NCBI GenBank assembly: GCA_963931865.1
Contig: OZ007512.1
Location: 12,036,756-12,100,755, forward strand
Reading direction: 5' to 3'
Source: Axinella damicornis
Lineage: Eukaryota > Porifera > Demospongiae > Axinellida > Axinellidae
DNA: 64,000 bases
Shown: positions 34,377-45,994 of the stretch, piece after piece
How positions within the stretch are numbered: the stretch's first letter is position 1
How the letters are laid out: each line of letters starts with the position of its first letter
Position numbers and translations under genes: made by a program
The notes under the pieces: generated by a model
The model's database searches: none
The model's input: only the letters and a program-made list of their open reading frames with translations
Told to the model about the DNA's origin: nothing

Positions 34377-37300
34377 ATGAATGTCTGCAGGGATTCTGCG
34401 AAGCTGATGCTCCTCATTGGTAGGTGCTCTGTGCAACTAACTTATGGTTTAATTAATATGCACACTGATGTTGGTACGTTAACAATATACTAAGTTTGGT
34501 ATAAGATAACGTGAGGGGTAGTAACGGGTAGTTAGTTATGTTGCCTGTGATCAGAATCCAAATATTGTCCTTGATTGCTTGATTGTTCCCTTCTGATTCT
34601 CTTGATCGCTTGATTTTGGGGGTTCAAAGGACAGAGGTGTAGCTAGTCTCGTTCCCAGACCATGGGCGTAGCTAGCATTGAGGCAGAGGAGGCAGTTGCT
34701 TCCTCGCTTTTCTGAATAATGACGCACGTGTCTGGAGTCCTAGATCCTCGCACATGCCGTCACGGTATGTGCGTTCGATCTTATGACAGAGGCAGGAGCT
34801 AGGCTGACCATGAGCCGGTGTATATAGTCTTAACACGGATAGTACAACATTGATACCGAAGCAGAGAGGGGCAGTAGAAGCTTTCATTTATGTGCTTACC
34901 ATCCGGCTACCATATGGCAAAGTTTTCATAATTCGACGGTTTAGTGCCTCAGTGCCTTGACTTGACTTGACTACCATTGAGGGGTTTACCACGATGGTGG
35001 CTAACGAGGGCCTAGAGAAGGCAGAGCCTATGAACCCAGGTCCCCCGAGACCGACGGCTTTACATCCCCTCCGAAGGATGCGGTGTGAACTGTTTCAGGT
35101 GAAATGCCTTCAAGAACACACCTAACATGCCAAGCATATATAGGAATGGCTTGATCCAATGTCCAACATGTTCAAGCTAGTCTTTAGCTACAGTTATAAC
35201 GTAGTCTCTCGAAAATACGTCCATGGGCAATGAACTTTAGTGGCTGCTCAGAGGGGGTGGGCGTATTTTTGAGGACCTCGCTCTTGAAAATAGGCCCACC
35301 CATTTCGAAAGTTAAGTACAAGATGCGTAATCAACAAATATACGAGTGCCATACTGCAACAGTCATTCTAGCAAGGCTTTACTACTACTACTCCCGGAGT
35401 TTCTTAGTGAGCAGGAAGAATCTCTTCGTGTGAGTAGCTACAGGAACAGCAAATAAGACACAGCAGGAGTGCTTGAATGACGTGGAGCGCGCAGACCACC
35501 TACGGGGCTTGCCAATTACTGCTACTATGTAACGGACCCGAGCGGTATTAACTTGCAACAGAAGAGTAATAACTGAATCACAATGAATCTTACAATCTCA
35601 GAAACTAACAAATCTCCCTCCATACAAAACCAAAGAGGTACTTAAATATACAGAGCAACAACAAAAGACTATTCAACAACAACAAAGGTAAGGACAATAC
35701 ACAAAAGGAGTCGCCCTGCGCACCAAGGGGCTCCCTCCAAAGTTGGGCCAACACTATTTAACATTAATTAACAGTTCCAGTCCTCCACACTCCACCCCCC
35801 TTCTCCTGCAGCAAACTAGTTCTGCGACAGCAAACTATAGTCTTGCTGATAATGCAGCCTTCCAGCTCAACTCAGTCAGCTCCTCATACGAATAGCTCCT
35901 CTCACTCAGTGTCTTGCAATATCCCCTAACTCTCTGTCTTGCATGCCTCAACGCCTCTTGCCTCCTGCGACCCTCGCCTTCTCTGGCAGCGACCGGCGTC
36001 CCGCTCAGCGACTCTCGCGCACTCTTGCGGCGACCCTCCGCTCCTGACGACCCTCGCACTCCTGGCTCACGTACTCTTGGCAATGTTGGAGGCAGTCGTT
36101 CACCAACGCTCCTCCCTCTCACAGTTTCGGAGGCAGTCACTCACACAGTGACCCTCCCTCTCTTGACACTCGGAGGCAGTCGCTCACTCAGCAACCCTCC
36201 CTCTGCTATGTCCGTCAAACCGCGGCTCTCTCCTCGCTCGCTCAGCACCTGCTGCACACTGCGTGTGGGCCCTGCCGCCGACTGGCGGGCAGTGGATCCC
36301 TGTGGGCCCTGCCGCCGACTGGCGGGCAGTGGATCCCACCGCTGCCACCAAATGTAACGGACCCGAGCGGTATTAACTTGCAACAGAAGAGTAATAACTG
36401 AATCACAATGAATCTTACAATCTCAGAAACTAACAAATCTCCCTCCATACAAAACCAAAGAGGTACTTAAATATACAGAGCAACAACAAAAGACTATTCA
36501 ACAACAACAAAGGTAAGGACAATACACAAAAGGAGTCGCCCTGCGCACCAAGGGGCTCCCTCCAAAGTTGGGCCAACACTATTTAACATTAATTAACAGT
36601 TCCAGTCCTCCACATACTAGTACTTCCGAGAAATCCATAGTCTTCTAGTGCTATGCTAGGGCGTGTGCATGGTCTCATGTCATGCATTCAGTCCACAGCT
36701 GATTATGCAATGGCATACAACATAATGAGTAGTACTGCGATAGCCAGCCTTCATTTCTTAGTCCCACCTCTTTGACAGTACTTCTTCCTGAGCTAGTCAA
36801 GTGCTTTCCTGTTCAAGCCAATAGGGTGGGTGACCCTTTGCAACAACTTGTCCCGAAAAAGGGGGGTGGGCGTATTTTCGAGAGACTACGGTACTTGTAA
36901 GTTCTTAAGTAGTATGTAGATTGCTTGATTACCTTCCATCCTACTTCAACATGCGACACATATGTGCTTTTGAATTTTGAATTACCCTTGAGGGATTTAC
37001 CATGATGGTGGCTAACGAGGGCCTGGAAAAAGCAGAGCCTATTGAACCAGGTCCCCCGGGACTGACGGCTTTACATCCCCTCCAAAGGATGCAGTGTGAA
37101 GTATTTCAGGTGAAACGCCTTCAAGAACACACCTACTCATTTTTAGAGTAGAGCTGAGTCAACTCCTAGGAGAGAAAACAATCACCTATGACAATGGTAG
37201 GACTCGAACCAGCAACCTTTCGATTAGCTGTCGAATGTTTCATCCACTTGGCCACCAGCCATCCCCCATCCTGCACTATCTGAATTTGATTCTTGTAGTA

Positions 37301-38880
37301 AATGAAGTGTGTGAAAAGTTGTAGAATGATTTATTTATTTCATAGTTCTCTTTGGCGGTGTGGCAGGATCAAAGCCAAAAATTGGTAAGTTCTGAGTCTC
37401 ACACACCAGTAGTACTTCTGTCCAACACATCACCACCTGCAAATGTATATAATGGCATGGCATCTCAGCAGCACCAATTGCTATGTATAGTTCAAGAAAT
37501 ATGATGTTTACGATAAACTCACTCGCATGTGCTTGTTAGACAGATTGAAGTTGAACATTGGACAAGCACTATTGATACTGTAGTGAACTTTAAAAAAAAC
37601 TATCTTCTTGATGAATGCAGACGACATTCCTGCTTTGACTGAGTTGCGAAAATTCCCAGCAAAAGATGGAAGTATTGACATTGCAACTGAGATTGGCACT
37701 GATTATGAACACTTTGGAACTTTGATTCTGGAGGACAAGACTGGAAGTAGAGTTAAAAGCATCGACAAAACCAAGCATGGTGATGCAGGTGATATTGCAG
37801 TCGAGATCCTACGGCAGTGGCTACAGGGGAAAGGGAAGCAGCCTGTTACGTGGCGAACGCTGGTTGAGTGTATACAAGACATAGGGTTGAATGTTCTTGC
37901 CAATAACATTAAGAGTGGACTGTCGCCAGGAGGTGACAGCGAGGTTCCTGGTCCTTCAGTTGAACCTGTTCCACATCCATCGGACAATCCACGACCATCT
38001 GACAATCCACAACCATCACCTTGTAAGTTGTCATTTCACAGTGGTAAGCAGAACATATTATAGGCTCATTGCTTATAGCAGCATGTTCAACTTCGGAAGT
38101 CACTTGACAGAGCATTGACATAGCAGAATACAGAATGTTTCAGCTCAAAAGCCTTCATCAGCTGCTAGCTGTCACAACTAGCAGCACCTATAGCACCTGC
38201 ACTTCCAGTTTGATCTCAGTTGTGTCAGCTAGCAGCTGATGAAGGCTTTTGAGCCAAACCGTTCTGTAATCACTGTCCATGAAAAACTGGTGATCTACCA
38301 CCATCAAGCCACTATATAGTGATGTGACCTGGGAAATATTCCACATGATTGAAATTGGCGTGAACTCTGCCCCATAACTCCTCCTTGGTATGACCCAAAA
38401 GCATCATTTCCTGGTCATTGCTACAGTACTGCTCCTGTATAAACAGTATAAACCACAAACCAACTCATACTCAGATTGTGAATACTGTTGCATGCATTCA
38501 ATATGGAAAGTGGTCCCGTAAGTTGAATACATAGTTATCATGTAATACAACATTTCGTTTTACTAACTACAGTGGATTGCCACAGAATCTCACGGAAGCG
38601 AGACCTGGAAATAGCCGTGGCTGTGATTGGCGACTGGCAAGCACTCTGTGAATACCTAGGAGTACCAAAGCCGGTGCTCCAGCAACTTCGTTATGACAAT
38701 AAGCAACATTCTGAGAAGAAGAGTGAATGTCTGGAGGCTTACCTTAATACAGGGGAAGCCTGCTGGGAAACCGTAGTTCGGGTTGTAGCACACTATCCAT
38801 TCTATAACAAGAAGGTTGCTAAGGAAATAGCGGACAAGTATGAGGTAGATTACTCTAAGCATGTGAAAGAGGAGCTGTAA
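34377..38880 (+). CDS. Signal-peptide double death-domain protein A
   Basis: Four exons: 34377-34419, 37346-37384, 37621-38022, 38573-38880, all GT-AG, giving 263 aa. The first two exons encode MNVCRDSAKLMLLI-VLFGGVAGS, a plausible signal peptide or signal anchor. Residues ~32-125 form a death-domain-like unit (LTELRKFP, DYEHFGTLILED, AGDIAVEILRQWL, VTWRTLVECIQDIGL). A Pro/Asn/Ser-rich linker (PSDNPRPSDNP) follows. Residues ~165-255 form a second death-domain-like unit (WQALCEYLGVP, KSECLEAYLN, CWETVVRVVAHY, AKEIADKYEVDY). Death folds normally act in the cytosol, so a secreted form would be unusual. Exon 1 is the least certain because it is only 43 nt and lies 2.9 kb upstream. Intron 1 contains a nested LTR mini-element and SINEs. 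Confidence 0.72.
34970..35125. repeat. Dispersed repeat, partner of 36977-37270
   Basis: Shares tggtggctaacgagggcct, gacggctttacatcccctcc and ttcaagaacacacct with 36977-37135. This copy lacks the tRNA-like end. Confidence 0.65.
35200..36890. mobile_element. DNA element with cgtagtctctcgaaaatacg ends, split by a retrotransposon
   Basis: The terminal sequence cgtagtctctcgaaaatacg begins at 35200 and its complement ends at 36890. Removing the nested LTR element (35528-36614 plus one target copy) leaves about 600 bp. The ends are also rich in CCACCC/GGGTGG next to the inverted repeat. Confidence 0.6.
35528..36614 (-). mobile_element. Mini LTR retrotransposon (TRIM/LARD-like), minus strand
   Basis: Two direct repeats of 262 bp (35528-35789 and 36353-36614) look identical; each starts TG and ends CA. 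The flanks are a perfect 5-bp duplication tacta (35523-35527, 36615-36619). Read on the minus strand, the 5' LTR is followed by tttggtggcagcggtgggat, a typical tRNA primer-binding region, and the 3' LTR is preceded by a purine tract (ggagaaggggggtggag). The internal region is only 563 bp with no reverse transcriptase. A minus-strand frame of 101 codons at 36140-35835 is basic and may be a gag remnant. It is non-autonomous and, with identical LTRs, recent. Confidence 0.85.
36977..37270 (-). mobile_element. tRNA-derived SINE
   Basis: On the minus strand the element starts with a tRNA-like head at about 37268-37198 (box A tggccaagtgg, box B ggttcgagtcc) and continues into the body shared with 34970-35125. 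The anticodon loop cagctaa lacks U33, so it is not a functional tRNA gene. Confidence 0.65.
38134..38268. repeat. Hairpin repeat in intron 3 of gene A
   Basis: Arms ctcaaaagccttcatcagct and its complement are about 90 bp apart. The duplicate copy is at about 42600-42722 in gene B. Confidence 0.65.
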
Positions 38881-40083
38881 TCCACGGAAACATTTTTAGC
38901 ATGTTTTATATAGAGCTACAAATTGAACTAGCAGTGTAGTTGCATTTTCCGAGATAAAAGATTTAACCCCTAGTCCAGACTGAATGCTGACCTTCAGCAG
39001 CTGTGGCTCTTTCAGTTTACAAGGGGGTGACACCCCCATAGACACCGTAGTCAGAGCTGCAACCTGGCTTATCGGTGTACCCCGTATACTAAGGAAGGGG
39101 TGGAGTCGCTACACGTATACTATCAGCGGTCAAGTGGCCAACAGCTGAAATACAGTTCAGTCAAATGGTCAAGTGCGATGCGGTCAAGTGGTCAAGCACC
39201 AAAAATGACGGTCAGGTTTTCTTGACCTGGTCGCAGCTCTGACTACGGCGTGAATGTCAGTGTGACCCCAATGATATCTACTCTACCATGCAACAGTTGA
39301 AGGCATGATATCATTTCCAACCATGTATTATCGATGCTCGTCCGTAAGGTGTGTATTAGCCTACGTACATGCATTAGCATACTGTGGCTTCAGAAAAAAG
39401 AGAAACTGGTAAGACAAGTCTTGGAGCTTATCACTTGTGATTGTAACCTATAGTGACTAAGTGTTGGCATACGTACCACAAGAATGACATAGTGACAGAA
39501 TTGAGGTTTGTGGAGGGACACTGAACACTGGAAGTTACAACCTACTACTGCATGTGACTAGTCATAGGACTAGGCATAACTAGATCCTCATCTTGCCAGT
39601 TTTCTCAATTGGAACTCTTAGTTACGGTAGCTAACTACATTGCCACCTCATTTTCAAATTAAGTGCCGAACTTTTGCATAAAGTACATGTAATAGTGTGC
39701 CTCTGGCTGAAGCAGCGGCTGCAGCACTTGTTGCAATAAGCACACTTCTTGCTCAAATAATCATAATCCTGATGGGCATCTCAGAACCCTTGAGATGTAT
39801 AAGAGAGACCAAAGTTTGTGAAGACCATTATGGTGGTAGCTGTTCATAGGTCCCAACTACATGTAGTCTCGCAGGCCAGACTTTACATTCCGCCGAAAGG
39901 GGATTTTTCCCCACCCAGGTGCGAAAAATCGTCTGGGAACGAGACTATGTTCGTCTGACTGCCATGTGCTTTTTCATAAGCTGCTGCTACGTTATTAGCC
40001 TCGTTCCCAGGCCCACACGCGAAACGAAGGCCTGGGTACGAGGCTACTGCGTTATTGCGTGAGCCCTTCGATCAGATCAGTAG
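38881..40083. other. 3' flank of gene A with hairpin MITEs
   Basis: No further exon seen. It contains a repeat at about 39020-39250, related to 60930-61240 (motifs aaggggtggagtc, ggtcaagt, ggtcgcagct), and TAGYCTCG hairpins at 39864-39947 and 39996-40046. Confidence 0.55.
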
Positions 40084-40561
40084 GCTACTCCTCGTCGATC
40101 GTGCGTGTACGTGTGGGTGTAAACATTTTGTGGGCGGGGCTGGTACCTCACGTGAGTCTGCGCTCCAAATTCAAAAGGGGGAGGATCCCTAGCAACGCTT
40201 TCGGCGATCCCTAACACTAAATTGCGCTGCCATTTATGATAGTATCGCTGCCACTGGATGCCCTGCTGAGGAGGAAGCACGGACGGGTTCAAAGAAGGCA
40301 GCTGAATTAATCCTGCGTGCTGCTGCAGAGTTTGTCTACGTTTGCAGGGCCTCTGGCAAAGGGGGCGGAGTCTCACTTGGACTAGGGGGAGTAGCTGGTT
40401 TGAATACAGTCGAGTTATTGCAATCGAAAGGGAGATCGCGTACTCAAAAGCGATATTGGGGGGTTGAGGAAAGTAATTTTGGAGTTATTTATACACAGAA
40501 ACCTTGTGCGTGTGTAAGGATTTGAAAGGCGCCGAGTTAGAACGGTCAACGCCCACTCACG
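40084..40561 (+). promoter_or_regulatory. Promoter copy 1 (upstream of death-domain gene B)
   Basis: Near-identical to 45995-46465 upstream of the receptor. It contains a GC box (gtgggcgggg), an E-box-like cacgtga, a tagcaacg half-site like an RFX X-box, and a TATA-like ttatttataca at about 40485 some 75 bp before the ATG. Promoter function is inferred. Confidence 0.5.
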
Positions 40562-43500
40562 ATGCTATTGCGTGGCTTCCTATGGTGTGTGGTGTTCGCC
40601 GTGCTACTAGGTGAGTTTAAATGTCCTCAGAAACTTTTGCTCTATAAAGTGCATAGAGTTTGAAGTAACCAGGCAATTCATGTGTGGTACGGAGGAATCA
40701 TGTTTTAAATTGCCAGTTGAGTGTGGTCCGAAACGACCGGCGGTGTGAGGTGAATTAATTTTGCAAGTCTTGCAGTCAGGAGCCCATAATGAGGAAGCGA
40801 GCGGAAGGAAGGGAGGAGCGTGAAACGACCACGCCAAAGATTAAAAATTGAAAACTTTCCCACGGTAGTCCCGTTACTATTTTTAGCTCGCACGCGTACG
40901 GAAACTTCAAAGAAGGACGACTTCTAGCCGGGCTAGAACACAGAGAAAAGGCCAGTATCAGGACTCCAATGGCAGCGAGGCACGGGAATGACATACTGGT
41001 AGTGACAGACCTCGAGAAAGTGCCGTATGACGATGCAGTCGATCGAGCCGCCAAGCGGGTGGTGGAAATAGCCGCCCCTTCTGCTTTTCTGGAGTTCATG
41101 ACTGCTGGGAAACATCCCGCGACACTTACGGACACTATCTTCTCTCTCCCATCGAGATTTGACCCGTCGCTGTAGGCCTATATTTATATAGCTAGTCAGT
41201 CACAACAATACACGTGCATGCTAAAAATAGTAACGGGACTACCATTTTCAATTTTTAATCTTTTGCGTGGTCGTTTCACGCTCCTCCCTTCCTTCCGCTC
41301 GCTTCCTCATTATGCGCTCCTGTTGCAGTCCATAGTTATTTGTGTTGCACTTAGATTGTAGCTACCACAGAAGAGAAGTATCTGCGTGCGTGCGATTGCC
41401 ATCGCTGCAAAGCACAACACGGTTACTAGCCAAGGTCGTGCCCCAAGCAAGAATTAGCAGTGAAGAACTCCTTCAGCAGACGGCCGCGGGATGTACTCGT
41501 GAGTCTTCTGACCGGCACTGGTTAAGTCACTTTGTTACTACGTATATATACTGCTGGAGGCTTTTCCCTAGCTCGCCTTCCGACGGTTACTACTGTCCTG
41601 AGCTTCGCGAGCATCTCCAACTTGCTTCGCAAGTCGCACATTTGACAGTTGTGGGCACCCCCCCCCCCCCCCCCCCCCCCCCCCATTCCTGTAGTCCTCT
41701 ACTATCTGAATTTGATTGTTGTAGTAAACTGTGAAGTGTGTGAAAACTTGCAGAATGAGTTTATTCTTTTGCAATTCATAGTTCTCTTCGGCGGTGTGGC
41801 AGGGTCAAAACCAAATATTGGTAAGTCAAGTGTCTGTCCCAACAGACCGAGTCTCACACACCAGAAATTGCTTCCCTCCAGCACATCACCATCTGCACAA
41901 TCATGTATATCACAGCATGGCAATTGTATGTAGTTCAAGGAATATAATGTTTGATTGTTTTTACGATAAACTCACTCGCATGTGCTTGTTAGGCAGATGA
42001 ATTTGATCATTGGCCAAGCATTATTGATACTTCAGCGAACTTAAAAAAACTCTGTCTTCTTGATCAATGCAGACGACAGTCCTGCTTTAACTGAGTTGCG
42101 AAAATTCCCAGCGAAAGATGGAAGTATTGACGTTGCAGCTGAGATTGGCACTGATTATGAATACTTTGGAACTTTGATTCTGGAGGACAAGACTGGAAGT
42201 AAATTAAAAAGCATCGACAAAACCAAGCATGGTGATGCAGGCGATATTGCAGTCGAGATCCTACGGCTCTGGTTACAGGGGAAAGGGAAGCCTGTTACGT
42301 GGCGAACATTGGTTGAGTGTCTACAAGACATAGGGTTGAATGTTCTTGCCAATAACATTAAGAGCGGACTGTCGACGTCGCCAGGAGGTAACAGCGAGGT
42401 TCCAGATAATACTGGTCCTTCAGTTGAACCTGTTCCATATCCATCGGACAATCCACGACCATCTGACAATCCACAACCATCACCTTGTAAGTTGTCACCT
42501 CACAGTGGTAAGCAGAACATATTATAGGCTCATTGCTTATAGCAGCATGTTCAAGAAGTCACTTGACAGAGCATTGACATAGCAGAATACAGACTGTTTC
42601 GGCTCAAAAGCCTTCATCAGCTGCTAGCTGTCACAACTCAGCATCTATAGCACCTGCACTTCCAGTTTGATCTCAGTTGTGTCAGCTATAGCAGCTGATG
42701 GAGCTAGGCTCTTGAGCCAAAACGTTCTGTAATCACTGTCCATGAAAGACTGGTGATCTACCACCATCAAGCCACTATACAGCCATGTGACCTGGGAAAT
42801 ATTCCACATGATTGAAATTGGCGTGAACTCTGCCCCATAACTCCTCCTTGGTATGGCCCAAAAGCATCATTTCCTGGTCATTGCTACAGTAATGCTCCTG
42901 TATTAGGGGTGGGCCGATACCGATACCAAATATTCGATACTGTCGATACTCGCTTACGCGCTGATGGTATCGATACTTGCAAGCAGAATCGGTGTGTTTC
43001 GATACTTGCGCGCGCCGCACACACAGTTTGTGCGCATGCACGATTTCAACCTTTGAACCTTTCCGCATTCCCAAACAGACTTGTCGTTTGTGACTTTGTA
43101 ATGGTATCCGGTGGTGATAGTGAGGCTGGATCTTTTTCTCTGATCATGGGTGGTGCCTCAGTTAGCCCAGTGACAGCTGAGAAGTAGCCAAGGAGTACCG
43201 TATGGCTATATTTCAAGACGTTACCTGAAGTCTTATCTGTGCTTCATTTTTATGAATATCGGTATCGAAAAAAGTATCGTATCGACAGTATCGAAGGTAA
43301 AATACTCAGTATCGTATCGAACTGAAAATAACTGGTATCGCCCACCCCTATCCTGTATAAACCAGTATAAACCACAAACCAACTCCTACTCAGATTGTGA
43401 ATACTGTTGCATGTTTTCAATATGGAAAGTGGTCGCTGAATACATAGTTATCATATTCGTTTTACTAACTACAGTGGATTGCCACAGAATCTCACGGAAG

Positions 43501-43782
43501 CGAGACCTGGAAAGAGCGGTGGCTGTGATTGGCGACTGGCAAGCACTCTGTGAATACCTAGGAGTACCAAAGCCGGTGCTCCAGCAACTTCATTATGACA
43601 ATAAGCAACATTCTGAGAAGAAGAGTGAATGTCTGGAGGCTTACCTTAATACAGGGAAAGCCTGCTGGGAAACCGTAGTTCAGGTTGTAGCACACTATCC
43701 ATTCTATAACAAGAAGGTTGCTAAGGAAATAGCGGACAAGTATGAGGTAGATTACTCTAAGCATGTGAAAGAGGAGCTGTAA
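40562..43782 (+). CDS. Signal-peptide double death-domain protein B
   Basis: Four exons: 40562-40610, 41782-41820, 42073-42486, 43475-43782, giving 269 aa. Exons 2-4 duplicate those of gene A with few changes (an extra STSPGG and PDNTG in the linker). Exon 1 encodes MLLRGFLWCVVFAVLL, a strong signal sequence that is identical to exon 1 of the receptor at 46466, not to exon 1 of gene A. Phase 1 junctions match, so the chimera reads through. The two death-domain-like units are as in gene A. Intron 1 holds a hAT-like insertion and a poly-C run (~41658-41683); intron 3 holds another hAT-like insertion. Whether exon 1 really joins exon 2 needs transcript evidence; exons 2-4 are solid. Confidence 0.72.
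40777..41322 (+). mobile_element. 546-bp hAT-like element with ~100-bp inverted repeats and an internal frame
   Basis: Ends caggagcccataatgaggaa and complement. It is flanked by ttgcagt at 40770-40776 and 41323-41329. The duplicate copy near 46823 has the single, uninterrupted site, which proves insertion. Inside, an open frame (about 40870-41175) encodes an acidic/basic peptide containing HGNDILVVTDLEKVPYDDAV and ends at a stop. I do not recognise the family; it may be a captured host exon. Confidence 0.8.
42904..43350 (+). mobile_element. 447-bp hAT-like element with 8-bp target duplication
   Basis: Ends taggggtgggc(c)gatacc and complement ending cgcccacccta-type at 43350. It is flanked by tcctgtat at 42896-42903 and 43351-43358. 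The empty site survives in copy 1 near 38430. The interior has gatac/gtatc-rich subterminal repeats and a short frame (MVSGGDSEAGSFSLIMGG). Confidence 0.85.
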
Positions 43783-43879
43783 TCCACGGAAACATTTTTA
43801 GTATGTTTTCTAGAGCTACAAATTGAACTATATAGCAGTGTAGTTGCATTTTTCCGAGATAAAAGATTTAACCCCTAGT

Positions 43880-43968
43880 CCCCATTGCCTGGAAACACGC
43901 TTTTCTGAATGACCTTTGAAAGTTTGAATGTGCATGCCATGGGCTGTAATAGACCAATCTTTTTCTTT

Positions 43969-44015
<47 letters not shown>

Positions 44016-44035
44016 GTCTGGAGAACAAGCCTAGG
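43880..44035. repeat. Copy-2-specific insertion with a T/G homopolymer
   Basis: Absent from copy 1 near 38975. It contains cttttttttttt followed by about 36 G, a likely sequencing or assembly weak point. Confidence 0.6.
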
Positions 44036-44845
44036 CCTAGACTGAATGACCTTCAGCAGCAGAGGCTCTTTCAGTTCACAAAGTGGGTGACACTCCCATA
44101 GACACCGTAGTCAGAGCTGCGACCTGGCTTATCGGTACCCCCATATACTAAGGAAGGGGTGGAGTCGCTACACGTATATATACTATCGGCGGTCAAGTGG
44201 CCAACAGCTGAAATACAGTTCAGTCAAATGTTCAAGTGCGATGTGGTCAAGTGGTCAAGCAGCAAAAATGATGGTCAGGTTTTCTTGACTTGGTCGCAGC
44301 TCTGACTACGGCGTGAATGTCAGTGTGACCCCAATGATATCTACTCTACCATGCAACAGTTGAAGGCATGATATCATTTCCAACCATGTATTATCGATGC
44401 TTGTCCGTAAGGTGTGAATTAGCCTACGTACATGCATTAGCATACTGTGAACTCTGAGTCTAACTATCCGTGGGCCTGGGAATGAGGCTACTTTTATACA
44501 ATATGGTTCAGCACTTAATTTGAAAATGAAGTGAAATGTTTTCCACTAAGGTGTTCTAAGGGCTTCAGAAAAAAGAGAAACTGGTAAGACAAGTCTTGGA
44601 GCTTATCACTTGTGATTGTAACCTATAGTGACTAAGTGTTGGCATACGTACCACAAGAATGACATAGTGACAGAATTGAGGTTTGTGGAGGGACACTGAA
44701 CACTGGAAGTTACAACCTACTACTGCATGTGACTAGTCATAGGACTAGGCATAACTAGATCCTCATCTTGCCAGTTTTCTCAATTGGAACTCTTAGTTAG
44801 GGTAGCTAACTACATTGCCACCTCATTTTCAAATTAAGTGCCGAA

Positions 44846-45586
44846 GGTGTCACGGAAATTTTGGTCCGGCAAAAAAATTGGTCCAGGGGACCAAAATTTC
44901 CGGAATATCGGCCCAGGCGGATCATTTTTATCCTGAAAATTTTGGTCCCCCTGTAAAAAAAATGGTCCTTGATCATGATAGAGCTAGACTACTTCGTGTA
45001 CAGTATGGTGGATAGCTATGAGTAGCCTGCATTGTAATAGCGAGTGTATTGGCATGCTTGATGTCACAGCATATACGGCTATACTGTCATCGTACCGTGA
45101 GCGTATTGCTCAGAGTGCGAGTTGTGGCTTGACAATGAACAACATCGACATTGAGCCGGCAGAATTTGTCCAGGTCATCCACAATGGTAGAGGATACTGC
45201 TACTACACTGGCATTTGGAGAGCCCCCAGGTCAGTACCACTTCGATCAACAGAATGTGCGTTGCCATCTGTACGGAGTGCCAGGAACTGCTTTGATCTTG
45301 AGAGAAGGAAGATGTCATTTTTTCCGTACAGCAAGCTGAGACGGGCCACAGAATCGACTGTCAAGTCAGTAGAAGTCCCAGTGTACTGCATTTGTAGGAT
45401 GCCAGAGCTAGCGAACATTGGATTGAGTGCTCTGGCTGTAAGAAGTGGTAGGTTGGGGGGAGGACCAAAATTTTCAGGGTAGGACCAATTTTTCCGGAAA
45501 AAAAAGGTCTGGGGGACAATTTTTTCCAGTGGAAAAAGTGGTCCTAGGACCAATTTTTCCAGGACCAAAATTCCAGTGACAAACCT
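44846..45586 (+). mobile_element. ~740-bp DNA element with ggaaattttggtcc ends and a PHD-type remnant
   Basis: Copy 1 lacks it (near 39672). The ends carry gtcac-ggaaattttggtcc and a complementary ggaccaaaattccagtgac, with further aaaaattggtcc repeats inside. The frame 45018-45482 ends in a segment (KMSFFPYSKLRR then VPVYCICRMPE) like the Ulp1-protease/PHD-finger junction found in some animal DNA transposons. The protease core is not recognisable, so this is a degraded or non-autonomous copy. Confidence 0.6.
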
Positions 45587-45994
45587 TTGCATAAAGTACA
45601 TGTAATAGTGTGCCTCTGGCTGAAGCAGCGGCTGCAGCACTTGTTGCAATAAGCACACTTCTTGCTCAAATAATCATAATCCTGATGGGCATCTCAGAAC
45701 CAAGCTTGAGATGTATAAGAGAGACCAAAGTTTGTGAAGACCATTATGGTGGTAGCTGTTCATAGGTCCCAACTACATGTAGTCTCGCAGGCCAGACTTT
45801 ACATTCCGCCGAGAGGGGATTTTTTCCCCCCGGGTGCGAAAAATCGTCTGGGAACGAGACTATGTTCGTCTGACTGCCATGTGCTTTTTCATAAGCTGCT
45901 GCTACGTTATTAGCCTCGTTCCCAGGCCCACACGCGAAACGAAGGCCTGGATACGAGGCTACTGCGTTATTGCATGAGCCCTTCTATCAGATCA

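Larger units (their letters stand above)
37270..41386. repeat. Tandem segmental duplication, copy 1
   Basis: This matches 41695-46866 over most of its length. It contains exons 2-4 of death-domain gene A, their 3' flank, and a promoter plus signal-peptide exon. Differences are mainly insertions: copy 1 alone has the element at 40777-41322, while copy 2 alone has those at 42904-43350, about 43880-44035, about 44455-44560 and about 44846-45586. Confidence 0.88.

Noticed and set aside
35914..36357. 147-codon plus frame rich in R, P and S
   Set aside because: It lies inside the LTR mini-element, opposite to the element's own orientation, with no domain.
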